Shown here piece after piece: positions 24,244-33,900 of a stretch of DNA of 64,000 bases (position 1 is its first letter; each line of letters opens with the position of its first letter). The notes under the pieces are model-generated. The model was not told where the DNA came from and searched no databases. It saw only the letters and a list, made by a program, of their open reading frames with translations. The translations under genes were made by a program, and so were the position numbers. The stretch covers positions 1-64,000 of the forward strand of contig NZ_RAPS01000001.1 of NCBI RefSeq assembly GCF_003610255.1, given 5' to 3'. This stretch comes from Streptomyces sp. TLI_171 (GTDB lineage: Bacteria > Actinomycetota > Actinomycetes > Streptomycetales > Streptomycetaceae).

Positions 24244-25318
24244 GGTGCATCCGGCGGTGAACCGGCTGTTCAGGTAGGGCTTGAACGGGTCGATCAGCCC
24301 CTGTTTGCTGGCGCCGAACTCCCTGGCTGAGGCGAGGAGTTCGTCCAACGGAGTGGTCTTGAAGCGGCGGACGGTCTTGCGGTCGAGCCGGAGGTGTCGG
24401 GCGATGGCGCTGATCGTCCACTTCTGGTCCAGCAGGCGGTGGACGTCCGCGTAGCGGTCGCGGGTACGTTCGACGATCGGGGTCCGGGGCAGTTGGAAAA
24501 CCGGCAGGTCGATCGTCGGCGGCTCGGGCGGCACCTCCTGGTCGGCGTGTTTGCGTAGGCAGGCGCGGTGCTGGTGGCAGGTCTTCTCGACCGCGGCGGA
24601 CAGGTTCTGCAGCAGGTGCCAGCGGTCGGCGACCTCGACCGCGGCCGGCGCGGCCTCCTTGATCGCCCGGCTGTAGGCGCTGGCGCGGTCGCGGCAGACG
24701 ATTTCCGCGCCCGGGTGCTCGCGCAGCCAGGCCGCGAAGGTCTGTGAGGTGCGGTCGGGCAGGACGTCGACGACGCGGCCGGTCTCGACGTCGACCAGCA
24801 GGGTGCCGCAGGTACGGGCCCCGGCGGAAGGCGAACTCGTCGACGCCGAGCACCCGCGGCGCCCGCTCCGGCACGTCGGGTGCTTCCAGCAGACCGAGGA
24901 GTCGGGTGCGGCCGGCCGCGACGCTGAGCTTGCGGCACAGCCGCTCGCCCGCGCGGCCTCCGAGCTCGGTGGCGACGGCACGCAGCCACTCCTTCAGCCC
25001 GGTGCGGGAGCGCAGGTGACGCTCGCTCAGCCCCCGGACCTGCTCGACGAACGTCCGCCGCCCGCAGCGGACGCGGTCGCAGAAGTACCGGCGCACGCGC
25101 AGCCGTATCAGCAACTTCCGGTTCGCCAAATGGCGTTCGGCCGCCGTGCGCCAGTACGTGGAGTGGACCCGCCTGCCCCGGATCCCGCAGTCCGGGCACC
25201 GGACGGCCGCACCGCACGCGGCGACCTCGACCAGCACCAGGGCCAACTCGGCGGTCACCCGCTGCAGTTCAACATCGACTCCAGGGAACAGCACGTCTTC
25301 GATCGAATGGAGAGCCAC
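24244..25318 (-). pseudogene. ISL3-family transposase, frameshifted and C-terminally truncated
   Basis: From GTG 25318 the protein shows the ISL3 zinc-finger N-terminus (CGAAVRCPDCGIRGRRVHST, then RRYFCDRVRCGRRTFVEQV) and a DDE core beginning VLGVDEFAFRRG. At about 24816-24826, in a GGGGCCC-like run, the frame changes by one base. The next frame continues TCGTLLVDVETGRVVDVLPD, IVCRDRASAYSRAIKEAAPA and ADRWHLLQNLSAAVEKTCHQ, then an HTH (ISAIARHLRLDRKTVRRF). It ends abruptly after LNSRFTAGCT at the IS110 junction. About 120 C-terminal residues are missing. Confidence 0.85.
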
Positions 25319-25587
25319 GCGCAGGTCATCCCGCAGCGAAACGATCCTGCACTCACGCCTGCGACCTGGTCTTTCACGGAACTCGGGTTGAAGTCAGCAG
25401 TCCCCATCCGGAGTGCTCCAGGTGCCCCACTCACATTCCGAGCCGCGCCCGGCACCCGTCTCACTTCGGCTCCCGAGAAAAGCCCTCCCGGCAGATTAGA
25501 CCTGCTCAGTGTCTCTGTGAGCGTCGGATCCGGCAGCGACCACGATGCCACAGGGCAGGGATCCGTGCAGGCAACGTCGCCGGCCGC

Positions 25588-26136
25588 TCAGGAGTCGATG
25601 TCTTCAGGCTTGAAGTTCCAGCTTTCGACCCATTTCGGCGGGTCTTCAAGTCGGCTGACGAAGTGTTCGAGGCGTGCACGTTCTCCGCGAATGCTGTTGA
25701 TGACGAGTGCGGCCGCCCCGAAGCCCGCGGCAGCGTCCCTGTAGAGCTGCCAGAGCCCTTGGCGCGCCGCGTCTTCGCAGGCCGACACGGGAATCCCGTC
25801 GACCATGACCGGCTCTTCCCCGCCGAGGCAGAAGTAGAACGTCAGGTGGATCTTGTGCCGGGCCGCCGGGTGGAGGTCTTCGCCCAGCGCCGCCACCAGC
25901 ACCGATAGGGCAGCCGGCGCCACCTCCGTCGGGAACGACTGGATTTCGACGTGGTTGGACAGCTCGATCCAGGACACCTGGGCCTCCGTGGTGGCGGACA
26001 CCAGCTTCCGCAGCATGTCTGCGACATGGCCCGCAGGGCGGGCGCACCCGCACCGGTAGGAATTCCAGTCGATGCGGTCGATCTCGATCAGTGCCAGATT
26101 CACTTGCCGCTCCGCTTCAGGTGTTGTGGCGGCCAT
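25588..26136 (-). CDS. Hypothetical protein, immunity-like
   Basis: A 182-residue acidic soluble protein from ATG 26136. Blocks include EIDRIDWNSYRCGCARPAGH, VSWIELSNHVEIQSFPTEVA, LTFYFCLGGEEPVMVDGIPV and KWVESWNFKPEDIDS at the end. No named domain is recognised. Size, acidity and the pairing with another small gene of similar style 27 bases upstream resemble polymorphic-toxin immunity genes. No toxin is present. Confidence 0.6.
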   Translation of the reverse strand: MAATTPEAERQVNLALIEIDRIDWNSYRCGCARPAGHVADMLRKLVSATTEAQVSWIELSNHVEIQSFPTEVAPAALSVLVAALGEDLHPAARHKIHLTFYFCLGGEEPVMVDGIPVSACEDAARQGLWQLYRDAAAGFGAAALVINSIRGERARLEHFVSRLEDPPKWVESWNFKPEDIDS

Positions 26137-26163
26137 TCGCTCGCTGTCGCGGCCGGGTTCGTA

Positions 26164-26721
26164 TCAGCCCCGCCCGAGCCAGCTTCGAACGCCGTCCTCG
26201 CAATCGGCCGGGAGCTCCCTTTCGTCGAGCAGCATCTGCACGTAGCGGCGGATCGGCTCCGCACGGTAGGGGTGCGATACCCCAACGGCCGAAGCCGTCC
26301 CGTCCTGCCAGGTCGTCCCGGAAATGATCACCTCGCCGTCGAAGGAGGCCGTCAGCAGGCCGCCGCTGCCGATCGGCCCGGAAATGGTGCCCGAGTTGCG
26401 GCCCGAGACGTTCCAACGCTCCGTGAGCCGCACCGGCGTCCAGACCGGGTACTCGTTGTCCGGGTCCAGGGTGACGGCGAGCAGGAAGGCGCCGTCCTCG
26501 GCGAACAGGCCCATCCGGGTCGCCAGGCGCAGCCACGCCTCGTCGAACCTCTCCAAACCGTCGGGCTGCGCGAGATCGACGACCTCGTCGAGCCGGCCGT
26601 CCGCGGGCGAGCAGGACGACACCCAGGCGCCCTGGGGCGGACACACCTCCACCGGAACGGGGACCGGCAGCACGACCAGCCCTGCCTCGGCCAGCACATC
26701 GGAAACTGCGGCGTCTCTCAC
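26164..26721 (-). CDS. Hypothetical protein, immunity-like
   Basis: A 185-residue protein read from GTG or ATG near 26721, 27 bases upstream of the next minus-strand gene, so probably one transcript. It begins RDAAVSDVLAEAGLVVLPV, continues DEVVDLAQPDGLERFDEAWL and NVSGRNSGTISGPIGSGGLL, and ends CEDGVRSWLGRG. It is mixed alpha/beta and acidic with no membrane segment. No family is recognised. The context is an IS-rich stretch of orphan small genes. Confidence 0.6.
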   Translation of the reverse strand: MRDAAVSDVLAEAGLVVLPVPVPVEVCPPQGAWVSSCSPADGRLDEVVDLAQPDGLERFDEAWLRLATRMGLFAEDGAFLLAVTLDPDNEYPVWTPVRLTERWNVSGRNSGTISGPIGSGGLLTASFDGEVIISGTTWQDGTASAVGVSHPYRAEPIRRYVQMLLDERELPADCEDGVRSWLGRG

Positions 26722-26731
26722 AGACCTACTC

Positions 26732-26952
26732 CTAGAACGGACATGACGGATCGACCTGGAACAGTCTCCCGTAGTCGTGACCGATGAAGTGTTGGTGGGC
26801 CGTCTGCCAGCAGGCCCCGACGATTGGCGGGAGCTGACGCCAGGTGCAGCCCGAGGTCGCCACGAACACGATCGCAGCGAGCACTTCCCAATCCCCAGCT
26901 CGGGCCCGCACTGCGCAGCCGCTGGTGATCAACACGACTGCTTCACGGAATT
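26732..26952 (-). pseudogene. IS5-family transposase N-terminal fragment
   Basis: The minus strand encodes DWEVLAAIVFVATSGCTWRQ, LPPIVGACWQTAHQHFIG and a short tail, the DUF4096-type start of IS5-like transposases. It is cut on its upstream side by the inverted repeat of the IS1182 element at 26953 and has no downstream catalytic part. Confidence 0.6.
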
Positions 26953-28852
26953 GATGCTGTTGGTGATCTTCACCGGTCAGGGTGAGATTGCCGCGATCGG
27001 CGGTCGTTGAGCGTGCCTGCCTGCTGTTCTGGCCTGGAGGGTCCGGCTGTTCGGAGGGGTGGGCTGCGGTGGCGATGGGGTACTGGTCCGGGCGGGAGAT
27101 CCCGGCGTTGACCGTGCGGATGGCTCGGGCGAGCAATCCGCGGGGCACGGCGGCGATGTGGGTGCGGGATCACCTGGAGGGTCTGTTCACGGACAGCGAC
27201 TTCGAGGAGTGGTATCCCGCTGGCGGGCGTCGTGGTCTGTCGCCGGCTCGTCTGGCGCTGGTGTCGGTGCTGCAGTACGCGGAGAATCTCACCGACCGGC
27301 AGGCCGCCGAGGCCGTCCGGTGCCGATTGGACTGGAAATTACTGCCTGGGGCTGGAGTTGGACGATCCGGGCTTCGACTTCTCGGTGCTGAGCGAGTTCC
27401 GTGACCGGATGGCCGAGGACGATCGGGCAGACCGGCTTCTGGCGGTGATGGTCGAGCGCCTGGCGGAGGCTGGGCTGGTCAAGCGGCGCGGACGGCAGCG
27501 GACCGACTCCACGCACGTCCTGGCTGCGGTGCGGCGCCTGGACCGGATCGAGCTCGTCGGGGAAACCCTGCGCGCTGCCCTGGAGGAGCTGGCCGCCGCC
27601 GACGAGGAATGGGTGTCCGTCCTGGTCACGGACGAGTGGGCCCGGCGTTACGGCCGACCGGTGCGTTATGACCGGCTGCCCAGGGAGACCAAGGAGCGCG
27701 AACAGTACGCACTCACGGTCGGCGAGGACGGCATGCGGCTGTTCCGCGCTCTTCTCGCCGTTGACACCCCGGCCAGGCTTCGGCGGCTGCCGCAGGTGGA
27801 GGTGCTGCGGCAGGTCTGGGTCCAGCAGTACTGGCTCGACGAGCACGACGCTCTGCGATGGCGCGGGCCCAAGCAGACCCGCGACCGACAGAGCCGACGC
27901 CATACCGCCCGCCGTACGACCTCCGCGGGGGCGGCCGCCGAGGGCAGACCCGATCCGGCGACGGCACGTGTCCCCTGGTCGTCGGTAGAGATCGTCTCCC
28001 CTCACGACCCGCAGGCGCGCTTCAGCCACAAACCCGGCAAGGCCGAGTGGGTCGGCTACAAGACCACCAGACCGAGACCTGCGACAACGGCCTGCCCAAT
28101 GTGATCGTCCACGTCGCCACCACACCGGCGCCCGAGCAGGACATCGACGCCCTGGAGAAGATCCACACAGACCTCGCGACGCGAGGCCTCGCCCCGGCCG
28201 AACACCTTGTCGACGGCGGATACGTCACCCCGGCCACCATCCACCGAGCCAGGACCGAACACGGCATCGACCTGGTCGGCCCGGTCCGCCTCGCCCCGAC
28301 CTCCCGCGCCCACCCCGGGTTCAACAAGGAAGACTTCAGCCCCAACTGGCAAGACAGAACTCTGACTTGCCCGAACGGCGCGACCAGCCCTCCATGGAAA
28401 CCGACACTCTCCGACGGCCAGGAGCGCATGTCGGTGCTCTTCCCCCGCGCCACCTGCCGGGCCTGCGACGACCGCCTCAAATGCACCGGCAACGTCGACG
28501 GCAAGGGCCGGCACATCCTCCTTCTGCCCCAGCCCCTACAGGAGATCCAGAACCAGGTGCGACGCGACCAGCAGACCAGACCGTGGCGCGAGCGATACGC
28601 CCTCAGGGCCGGCTGCGAGGCCACCGTCTCCGAGACCGTGCGCGCCCACGGCCTCCGTCACTGCCGCTACCGAGGCAAAGTGAAAACCCACGTCCAGCAT
28701 GTCCTCACCGCGGCCGGAACCAACATCATCCGCCTCCACCAGCACCAGCCAGGCGACAGCCGAACCAGCCTCGGAACCCGCTTCACGCGCCTCTGCCGCC
28801 AGACGATCGACCGGACTCAAACCGACACTCGCTGAAGATCACCAACAGCATC
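26953..28852 (+). mobile_element. IS1182-family element
   Basis: A 1.9-kb element bounded by 20-bp perfect inverted repeats, GATGCTGTTGGTGATCTTCA at 26953-26972 and its complement at 28833-28852. GGAATT lies just outside both. The right repeat begins at the transposase stop codon. It carries one transposase gene with two frameshifts and is inserted next to an IS5-type fragment. Confidence 0.75.
27075..28835 (+). pseudogene. IS1182-family transposase with two frameshifts
   Basis: From ATG 27075: YWSGREIPALTVRMARASNP, FTDSDFEEWYPAGGRRGLSP, RQAAEAVRCRLDWK. An extra T near 27336-27340 shifts the frame, which resumes CLGLELDDPGFDFSVLSEFR, then RTDSTHVLAAVRRLDRIELV. A missing base near 28065 shifts it again. 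It continues ETCDNGLPNVIVHVATTPAP, HLVDGGYVTPATIHRARTEH (a catalytic Asp), CRACDDRLKCTGN, and GCEATVSETVRAHGLRHCRY (a catalytic Glu), to TGA 28835. With the two corrections it is about 586 residues, normal for the family. Confidence 0.85.
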
Positions 28853-29154
28853 CGGAATTCCGGTCAGAGCCAATTTCGCGGATCCTCATCACACGCGGCC
28901 GGAGCCCGCACCGACCCGCCGCCGGCCCTCGCGCCAAAGGGGGGCTGGACCAGGAGAGTGCGGTCGCGCGGTCGGGCAACCGCGCACGACCTGCGCCGGC
29001 TGTTCCGGGACACCGCGTGGCGCCGGCTGGCCGCTCCGGTCTCGGCGGGCGCGGACGGGGCGAGGTTTCCTGACCGGTCAAGTATCGGCGCGCTGGCCGC
29101 CGTCGCCGAACGGGGCCGGTTTCCTGACCGGCCACTTTTCAGGTCGGCCTCGGC

Positions 29155-29420
29155 GGACGCGGCGATGACGCGGGCCTGCCCCCGCAGGCGCTCGGCCAGG
29201 TCGTCGATCGCGGCGAGGTACACGGCCAGCGATCCGGTGGGCTCGCTGGCGACATGCTCGAGGAACAGACGGGCGCGGACGTCGACGAGCTACGCGGCGC
29301 GCATCAGCAGGCGCTGCTCCTCGGGCAGGGCGAGCAGCCACGGGTCGGGCAGTCCGGCCTGCTGTGCCTGGCGGGCCCGGCCAGACCAGGTGTCGGCAGG
29401 GCCAGGGGCGGCCGACGGCG
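29155..29420 (-). pseudogene. Remnant of an unidentified gene with internal stop
   Basis: The minus strand reads PDPWLLALPEEQRLLMRAA, an in-frame TAG near 29292, then LVDVRARLFLEHVASEPTGS and LAVYLAAIDDLAERLRGQAR. This is clearly protein-like on both sides of the stop. The downstream part becomes repetitive: a 14-base unit, GGTTTCCTGACCGG, occurs twice at about 29074 and 29118. I do not recognise the family. The remainder of 28853-29519 holds no other recognisable gene. Confidence 0.4.
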
Positions 29421-29519
29421 CCGGGGTAGTCGACGAGGGACGATCGGCGCCCGGCCGGTTCGCGGACCTCACTCCGGAGCAGCTCGTCGCGGCGGTCCGC
29501 TACTGGTACTGACGTCCCG

Positions 29520-30283
29520 TCAGGACCGCAGCCGGTCCAGCTGGTCGAGCGCCTCGCGCACCCGCGGCCGAGGTCGACCTCGCCAGTCTCGTGGTGGGCG
29601 ACCGGGAACGAGACGGCGGGCGGCTTCTCGTCCCAGCGCGTCAGGTGGCGGGCCGCTCGGCGGACGTACACCATCGCGCCGACCGGATTGTTGACGAAGG
29701 TGACCTCCGAACTGGGGACGCCGGTGCCGTCCTCCAGGTGGAAGGTCTCGATCCAGGAGTGGCGCAGGTCGACCTCTGGAATGCTGCTGTCGAGCAGCTG
29801 CGCGTCCGCCACCCGGTGGCCCTCGACCCGGAGGGCACTCAACACCGCCTCGTGCAGCGGCGGCGCGGCCACGTGCACGAAGTCGATGTCCTGCACGGAC
29901 CGCTGCGGGCCGGACGACAGGGTGGTGGTCAGCGAGAGGTCGACGCCGACCGTCCGCCCGTCGACTTCGGTGATCGGACAGTCCCACGGCAGCCGGCCGT
30001 GGAAGCCGATCCGTTCCTCCGTCCCGGGCGCCACGTCGAGGTACGAGCGGGAGGGCGAGAGGTACGCCCACTCGCGGTCCTCGACGCTGCCGTTCCACCC
30101 CAGGACCTTCCCCACCACGTGCAGGTACAGGCCCTCGACCTTCAGACCCGCGCTGCCGCCGCGCAGCAGCACCTCGCCCTCGATCCGCTGCCCGGGCTGC
30201 GGGGCGAACGTGGCGATCCGGGTGTCGATCTCCGGCGGATCGCCGCCGTCGTCGCCGAGTCCGAGCAGTCTCCGCAGTCCCAT
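29520..30283 (-). pseudogene. Spo0M-family protein 1, frameshifted near the 3' end
   Basis: From ATG 30283: a Spo0M arrestin-like beta-sandwich with FAPQPGQRIEGEVLLRGGSA, GRLPWDCPITEVDGRTVGVD, VAAPPLHEAVLSALRVEGHR, EVTFVNNPVGAMVYVRRAAR and VSFPVAHHETGEVDL. At about 29565 one base appears lost. The corrected frame ends VREALDQLDRLRS with TGA at 29520, whereas the actual frame runs on to 29078 through unrelated sequence. Spo0M-like (PF07070) proteins affect sporulation and cell-envelope processes in Bacillus, and their role in actinobacteria is not settled. It is divergent from a second Spo0M gene 90 bases away. Confidence 0.85.
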
Positions 30284-30373
30284 CCGCCGCGCCTCCCCCT
30301 TGGAAAATGACCTCGGCTCACCTTAGCGTTCGTCAAGATCGGCAGGTGAGGGTCGGGTGGGAGGGACGGGCAG

Positions 30374-31153
30374 GTGGGACTGCTGGCGAGGTTCGGGCTC
30401 GGACGCGCGGCGGAGGGCCCGGAGGTCGAGATCCGGACGGCTGACCTCGCCGTCCCCGGCGAGCGGATCGGCGGGCAGCTGGTGATCCGGGCCGGGGCCC
30501 GCAGCGTCGAGGTCGACCAGATCGAGAACTACCTGGTTGCCGACGGGTTCGACAACGACGGCGGGCCGACCGACCTGGTCCTGGGCTCGCTGAGCACCCC
30601 GGGCGGCTACGATCTCGAGATCGGCGGCGGGCAGGAGCGCACGCTGCCGTTCAGCGGCCGGCTGCCCTGGGAGTGCCCGTTCACCGAACTCGACGGGCAG
30701 CCCCTGGGGTTCGCGGTGGCGGTCCGGATCACCCTGCGGCCGCCGGGGCGCTCCGAGGGGACGGTGCACCGCAGCACCCTCCGGATCGCCCCGACGCCGG
30801 CCGTCCGGGCCGCGGTCGCAATCTTCGCGGAACTCGGCTACCGGCCGCAGGACTCGCGGGTCGTCTACGCGTACATCCCGGGGTCCGACCAGCACCACGC
30901 CGGCTACCAGTCGCTGTTCCTCACCGACCCGGCCCGGGGCAGGCGGAAGCTCCCGCGGCTCGAACTCTCCTTCGTCACCAACCCGGTGGGCACCATGGTG
31001 TACCTGCGCCGGGCCGCGCCCGAGCTGTACGAGTGGGAGTCCAAGCCGCGGACGGTCACCTTCGCAATCGCCCACCACGAGGCTGCCCGCCCCGACCTGG
31101 CGGAGCGGGCGACCCGCGCACTGGAGGAGCTGCGCACCCTCTACCGGAACTGA
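30374..31153 (+). CDS. Spo0M-family protein 2
   Basis: A 259-residue intact Spo0M-type protein from GTG 30374, preceded by GGGAGGGACGG. Key blocks are IRTADLAVPGERIGGQLVIR, FSGRLPWECPFTELDGQPLG, STLRIAPTPAVRAAVAIFAE, LELSFVTNPVGTMVYLRRAA and VTFAIAHHEAARPDLAERAT. It shares the fold and motif order with the divergent gene at 29520-30283 but is only moderately similar, so the pair is an old duplication. The short 90-base gap must hold both promoters. Confidence 0.9.
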   Translation: MGLLARFGLGRAAEGPEVEIRTADLAVPGERIGGQLVIRAGARSVEVDQIENYLVADGFDNDGGPTDLVLGSLSTPGGYDLEIGGGQERTLPFSGRLPWECPFTELDGQPLGFAVAVRITLRPPGRSEGTVHRSTLRIAPTPAVRAAVAIFAELGYRPQDSRVVYAYIPGSDQHHAGYQSLFLTDPARGRRKLPRLELSFVTNPVGTMVYLRRAAPELYEWESKPRTVTFAIAHHEAARPDLAERATRALEELRTLYRN

Positions 31154-31156
31154 CGG

Positions 31157-31256
31157 CTACTTCGCGCCCAGCGCCGACCAGGCCGAGTCCAGGGCGGAGG
31201 ACTTCAGCTGGTCGAGCGTCAGCAGCGGAGCCTCGTCGGCGCCGTTGGCGCCCCTC
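31157..31256 (-). pseudogene. C-terminal tail of a lost gene
   Basis: The minus strand encodes EAPLLTLDQLKSSALDSAWS followed by ALGAK and a TAG at 31157. This is the sort of tail seen on Streptomyces membrane or exported hypothetical proteins, and it converges on the Spo0M gene. Upstream, homology is lost near 31260. Confidence 0.35.
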
Positions 31257-31375
31257 TGGCCGGGCGGTGAGCGACCGTCAGCAGGCGGTACAGGGCCGAA
31301 TCGGGGGTACTGCGGGTGGGATCAGTCCTGCTGGGCGAGGAATCCGGGGCAGAGGAGTCGGCGGGCAGGGCGAGC

Positions 31376-31483
31376 TTCGACTTTCCGTGGCGGGATGCGC
31401 CTGCCGAGTACGGGCCGTGGGGGCGGGTCTACGACTTGTTCCGTCGGTGGCAGCGGACTGGAACCTGGCACCCGATCCTGACC
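31376..31483 (+). pseudogene. IS5-family transposase fragment
   Basis: FDFPWRDAPAEYGPWGRVYD and LFRRWQRTGTWHPILT match the conserved N-terminal block of IS5-type transposases in actinobacteria. Nothing of the catalytic domain follows. The next 190 bases encode an unrecognised protein-like tail (for example VDYAGDVRTAGKLGDQGG), ending TAG at 31672. Confidence 0.65.
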
Positions 31484-31682
31484 CGGCGGCCTTGGCGCGC
31501 TGGCCGAGGGCCGCTTCCGGCGGAGCGTGGACTACGCCGGGGATGTGCGGACTGCTGGGAAGCTGGGCGACCAGGGAGGCGACGGCCTGGCTCTGCATTC
31601 CCGCAAGCTCTACGCCTGCTACGCGCCGCAGTCTGTGAAGATCGACAAGGTCAAGGCGAAGTTCACCAGTTAGTGGCAGGCC

Positions 31683-31903
31683 GACCATCAAGTCGACCTT
31701 TGCGACTGTCCGTCTGCGTACGAAGGTCACCAAGGGCGCTGGCAGTGCGGCCGCCGCGCTGGCGATGGTGTTCAAGCTGGTCGAATCCGCCCAGGCCCGG
31801 TGGCGGGCCGTGAACGCTCCCCACCTCGTCGCCCTCGTCCGGTGCCGGAGCCCGGTTCGAGCGAAGGCAGCTCATCGAGCGCACCGAGGGCCTCGCAGCC
31901 TGA
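31683..31903 (+). pseudogene. IS256-family transposase, C-terminal remnant
   Basis: STFATVRLRTKVTKGAG, then ALAMVFKLVESAQARWRAVN, APHLVALV, then after a one-base shift GARFERRQLIERTEGLAA and TGA. This is the conserved end of mutator-type transposases. The rest of the gene is absent. Confidence 0.75.
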
Positions 31904-31934
31904 TCTTCGGACCGCGGGGGCCGGGTGACGCGGG

Positions 31935-32872
31935 CTACTGCTTGAGCCTGGTGCGCAGGGCCTCGATGAACCAGGTAAACACCGGCGTCAGGGTCGGCTG
32001 GATGGGCCATCCGTTGATGACGGTAAGGAGGTGCCAATAGCGTTCCGCGCGGGGATCGTTGGCGATCTCCAGGCGTGTCAACAGCCAGCGGCGCAGTTCG
32101 GTGTCGTCGGCGCGGTCGAAGACCTGGGCGTAGCGGGCGGTGAGGGCGTCGATGACGGGGGTTGCCCCAGCGGAGTCGGGGTCGATGTCGGCGGTGAGGG
32201 CGCGGCCGACCTGGTCGCGGACTGTTTGCGTGAGGTCGTGGTGCAGACCAGTGGTGTCGCCCTGGGCACGTTCGGCTGCCTGGTGCTCGGCCATGCGGCG
32301 TACTGCGGCGCGGAATTCCGGATCCTGGGTGAGTTCGGCGAGTTCCGCCCAGGCGTCGACCTGATCAGGTTCGGGGTCTTCCGGCAGCTCGGCATGGCCG
32401 AGCGCATCATCTCCACGAAGTCGGGGTTGGCGTCCAGGCCCCCGAAGGTGTCGTCGATGAAGTCGTTGATGAGACGCCGGCGTTCGTCGTCGGAGAGTCT
32501 TGCGAGCTTGTGCATGAGGTCCATTTCCTCCGGGCTGGAGCCCCGCTTGGCCACCGCTCGTAGCACCGCGCGCCGCAGGCGCAGGGTGCGGATCTGCACG
32601 TCCAGAGCGTCGGCATGCGCGGCCGCGACCTCGGGTACCGAGATCTCCTGGTCCAGCACCTGCCGGATGACGGCAAGATCGAGTCCCAGATCACGCAATG
32701 TCCGCACCAGATCCAGACGCGCGAGCGCATCGATGTCGTAGAGCCGGTAGCCAGCCGGGCTGCGGTCAGTCGACGGCACGATTCCGGTGTCGGAGTAGAA
32801 CCGTATGGCCTTCACCGTCAGCCCGGTCCGCCGGGCCAACGCCCCGATCGTGTAAAGCGTGTCGCCGTCCAT
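31935..32872 (-). pseudogene. MerR-family regulator with TipAS-like extension, frameshifted
   Basis: From ATG 32872: a MerR wHTH (YTIGALARRTGLTVKAIRFY, then GYRLYDIDALARLDLVRTLR), a coiled linker and DDERRRLINDFIDDTFGGLD. Near 32389 one G is missing after RSAMP. The next frame continues ELPEDPEPDQVDAWAELAEL, MAEHQAAERAQGDTTGLHHD, DDTELRRWLLTRLEIANDPR and ends FTWFIEALRTRLKQ at 31935. Corrected length is about 312 residues. Such MerR proteins bind a small molecule in the C-terminal helical domain and activate efflux or stress genes. The one-base loss may be a sequencing error, since both halves are undecayed. Confidence 0.85.
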
Positions 32873-32970
32873 GCCCCCACCCTGGTGTCTCCCCTTACGG
32901 GAGACTCAAGTCCATCCTTCAGGAGCCCCAGTCAGCCTGGGTGTGGGCTTCTCCACCCAATCCACAGGTC

Positions 32971-33297
32971 TTGACAATTACTCGGAACGGGATCCCGGAC
33001 ATCGTGCCGATCCGGGTGTACGAGAACGGCTGGCCGACGGGCCCGGGCCGTAGCGAACAGCGGCAGGCCGCCGTGCTCGACACCGTCGCTCGGAAGGTGG
33101 CCGCCCTGGTCGGCGAGCTGAACATCGACGGCTACTCGCTCTTCGCCCTGCGGGATGCCGACATCAACGCCGAGGGGCTGTTCCCGCACTTTGGCCTCCT
33201 GCACGGCGACTACACGCCCAAGTGCGCCTTTCGAACCTACCGCGACCTCATCGACGAGCTGCACGTCGGTGACGGCCCGTCAGGCCGCCGTGACTGA
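32971..33297 (+). pseudogene. Glycosyl hydrolase, C-terminal remnant
   Basis: The frame encodes PIRVYENGWPTGPGRSEQRQ, AAVLDTVARKVAALVGELNI, YSLFALRDADINAEGLFPHF and GLLHGDYTPKCAFRTYRDLI. This is the end of a TIM-barrel glycosidase: ENGWPTG carries the position of the nucleophile Glu, and the last helix is typical. The first about 250 residues are missing. A TTG at 32971 could allow a 108-residue product, but it would not be active. Confidence 0.7.
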
Positions 33298-33435
33298 GCA
33301 TCAAGTGACTGTGTCGGAAGGGTGTTGGAGAACGGGAGGTTCGGCAGGTCGGGCTGGGTGAGCGTAGCCGGGTGATCTTGGGCGCTGCTATCGTGCGGGC
33401 GGCACCTGCCGGTACGGATGTTCGAACGGAGAGAC

Positions 33436-33855
33436 ATGCGCAAGTCGAAGCGGATAGCGGGGCTCGCCCTCAGCGTGCTGGGCATGACGACGGGAATGCT
33501 GTTCGCGGCTGCTCCCGCGCAGGCGGCGTCGACGCCCAGCGGAGCCTGCAACAGCGTCGGCAGCGGGTACTACCTGATCGACCAGCACTCGATCGGCACG
33601 ATCGCCGACGTCTACCTGTTCTACAACGGCTCCAGCAACTGCGCCGTCACCTGGAAGCGCAGCCCGAACGGGACCACCCGGTACGACCTGAGGGTGAACA
33701 TCGAACGGCAGAGCGACCTGAGGGACGCTCCGGACGCGGGCTACTACCTGTACTACGCCGGACCGGTGACCCTGAGCGCCAAGGGCACGTGCATCTCGTG
33801 GGGCGGCGAAGCGGAAGGCGTCCGCTGGTACTCCGGCTGGACCCACTGCGGCTGA
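33436..33855 (+). CDS. Small secreted protein with conserved cysteines
   Basis: A 139-residue protein from ATG 33436, with GGAG four bases upstream; ATG 33418 is an alternative. A signal peptide (KSKRIAGLALSVLGMTTG, ending AAPAQAAS) is followed by a domain of about 105 residues with four Cys (GACNS, SSNCAVTWK, GTCISWGG, WTHCG), likely two disulfides. Aromatic beta-rich blocks (YYLIDQHSIGTIADVYLFY, GYYLYYAGPVTLSAKG) suggest a small extracellular beta-sandwich. Proteins of this style are common in Streptomyces culture fluid, function unknown. A terminator follows. Confidence 0.8.
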   Translation: MRKSKRIAGLALSVLGMTTGMLFAAAPAQAASTPSGACNSVGSGYYLIDQHSIGTIADVYLFYNGSSNCAVTWKRSPNGTTRYDLRVNIERQSDLRDAPDAGYYLYYAGPVTLSAKGTCISWGGEAEGVRWYSGWTHCG

Positions 33856-33869
33856 TCTCCGAAAACCCC

Positions 33870-33900
33870 GGCCCCGGCCCCGCACAGCGCGGCCGGGGCC
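33870..33900 (+). terminator. Hairpin terminator after the secreted protein gene
   Basis: GGCCCCGGCC (33870-33879) pairs with GGCCGGGGCC (33891-33900), 15 bases past the stop codon. Confidence 0.6.

Noticed and set aside
24244..25318. ISL3 transposase as an intact gene
   Set aside because: The reading frame needs a one-base correction near 24820 and lacks the C-terminal part at the IS110 junction.
33300..33417. Promoter or IS end between the glycosidase remnant and the secreted protein gene
   Set aside because: I could not find paired repeats or convincing promoter boxes.
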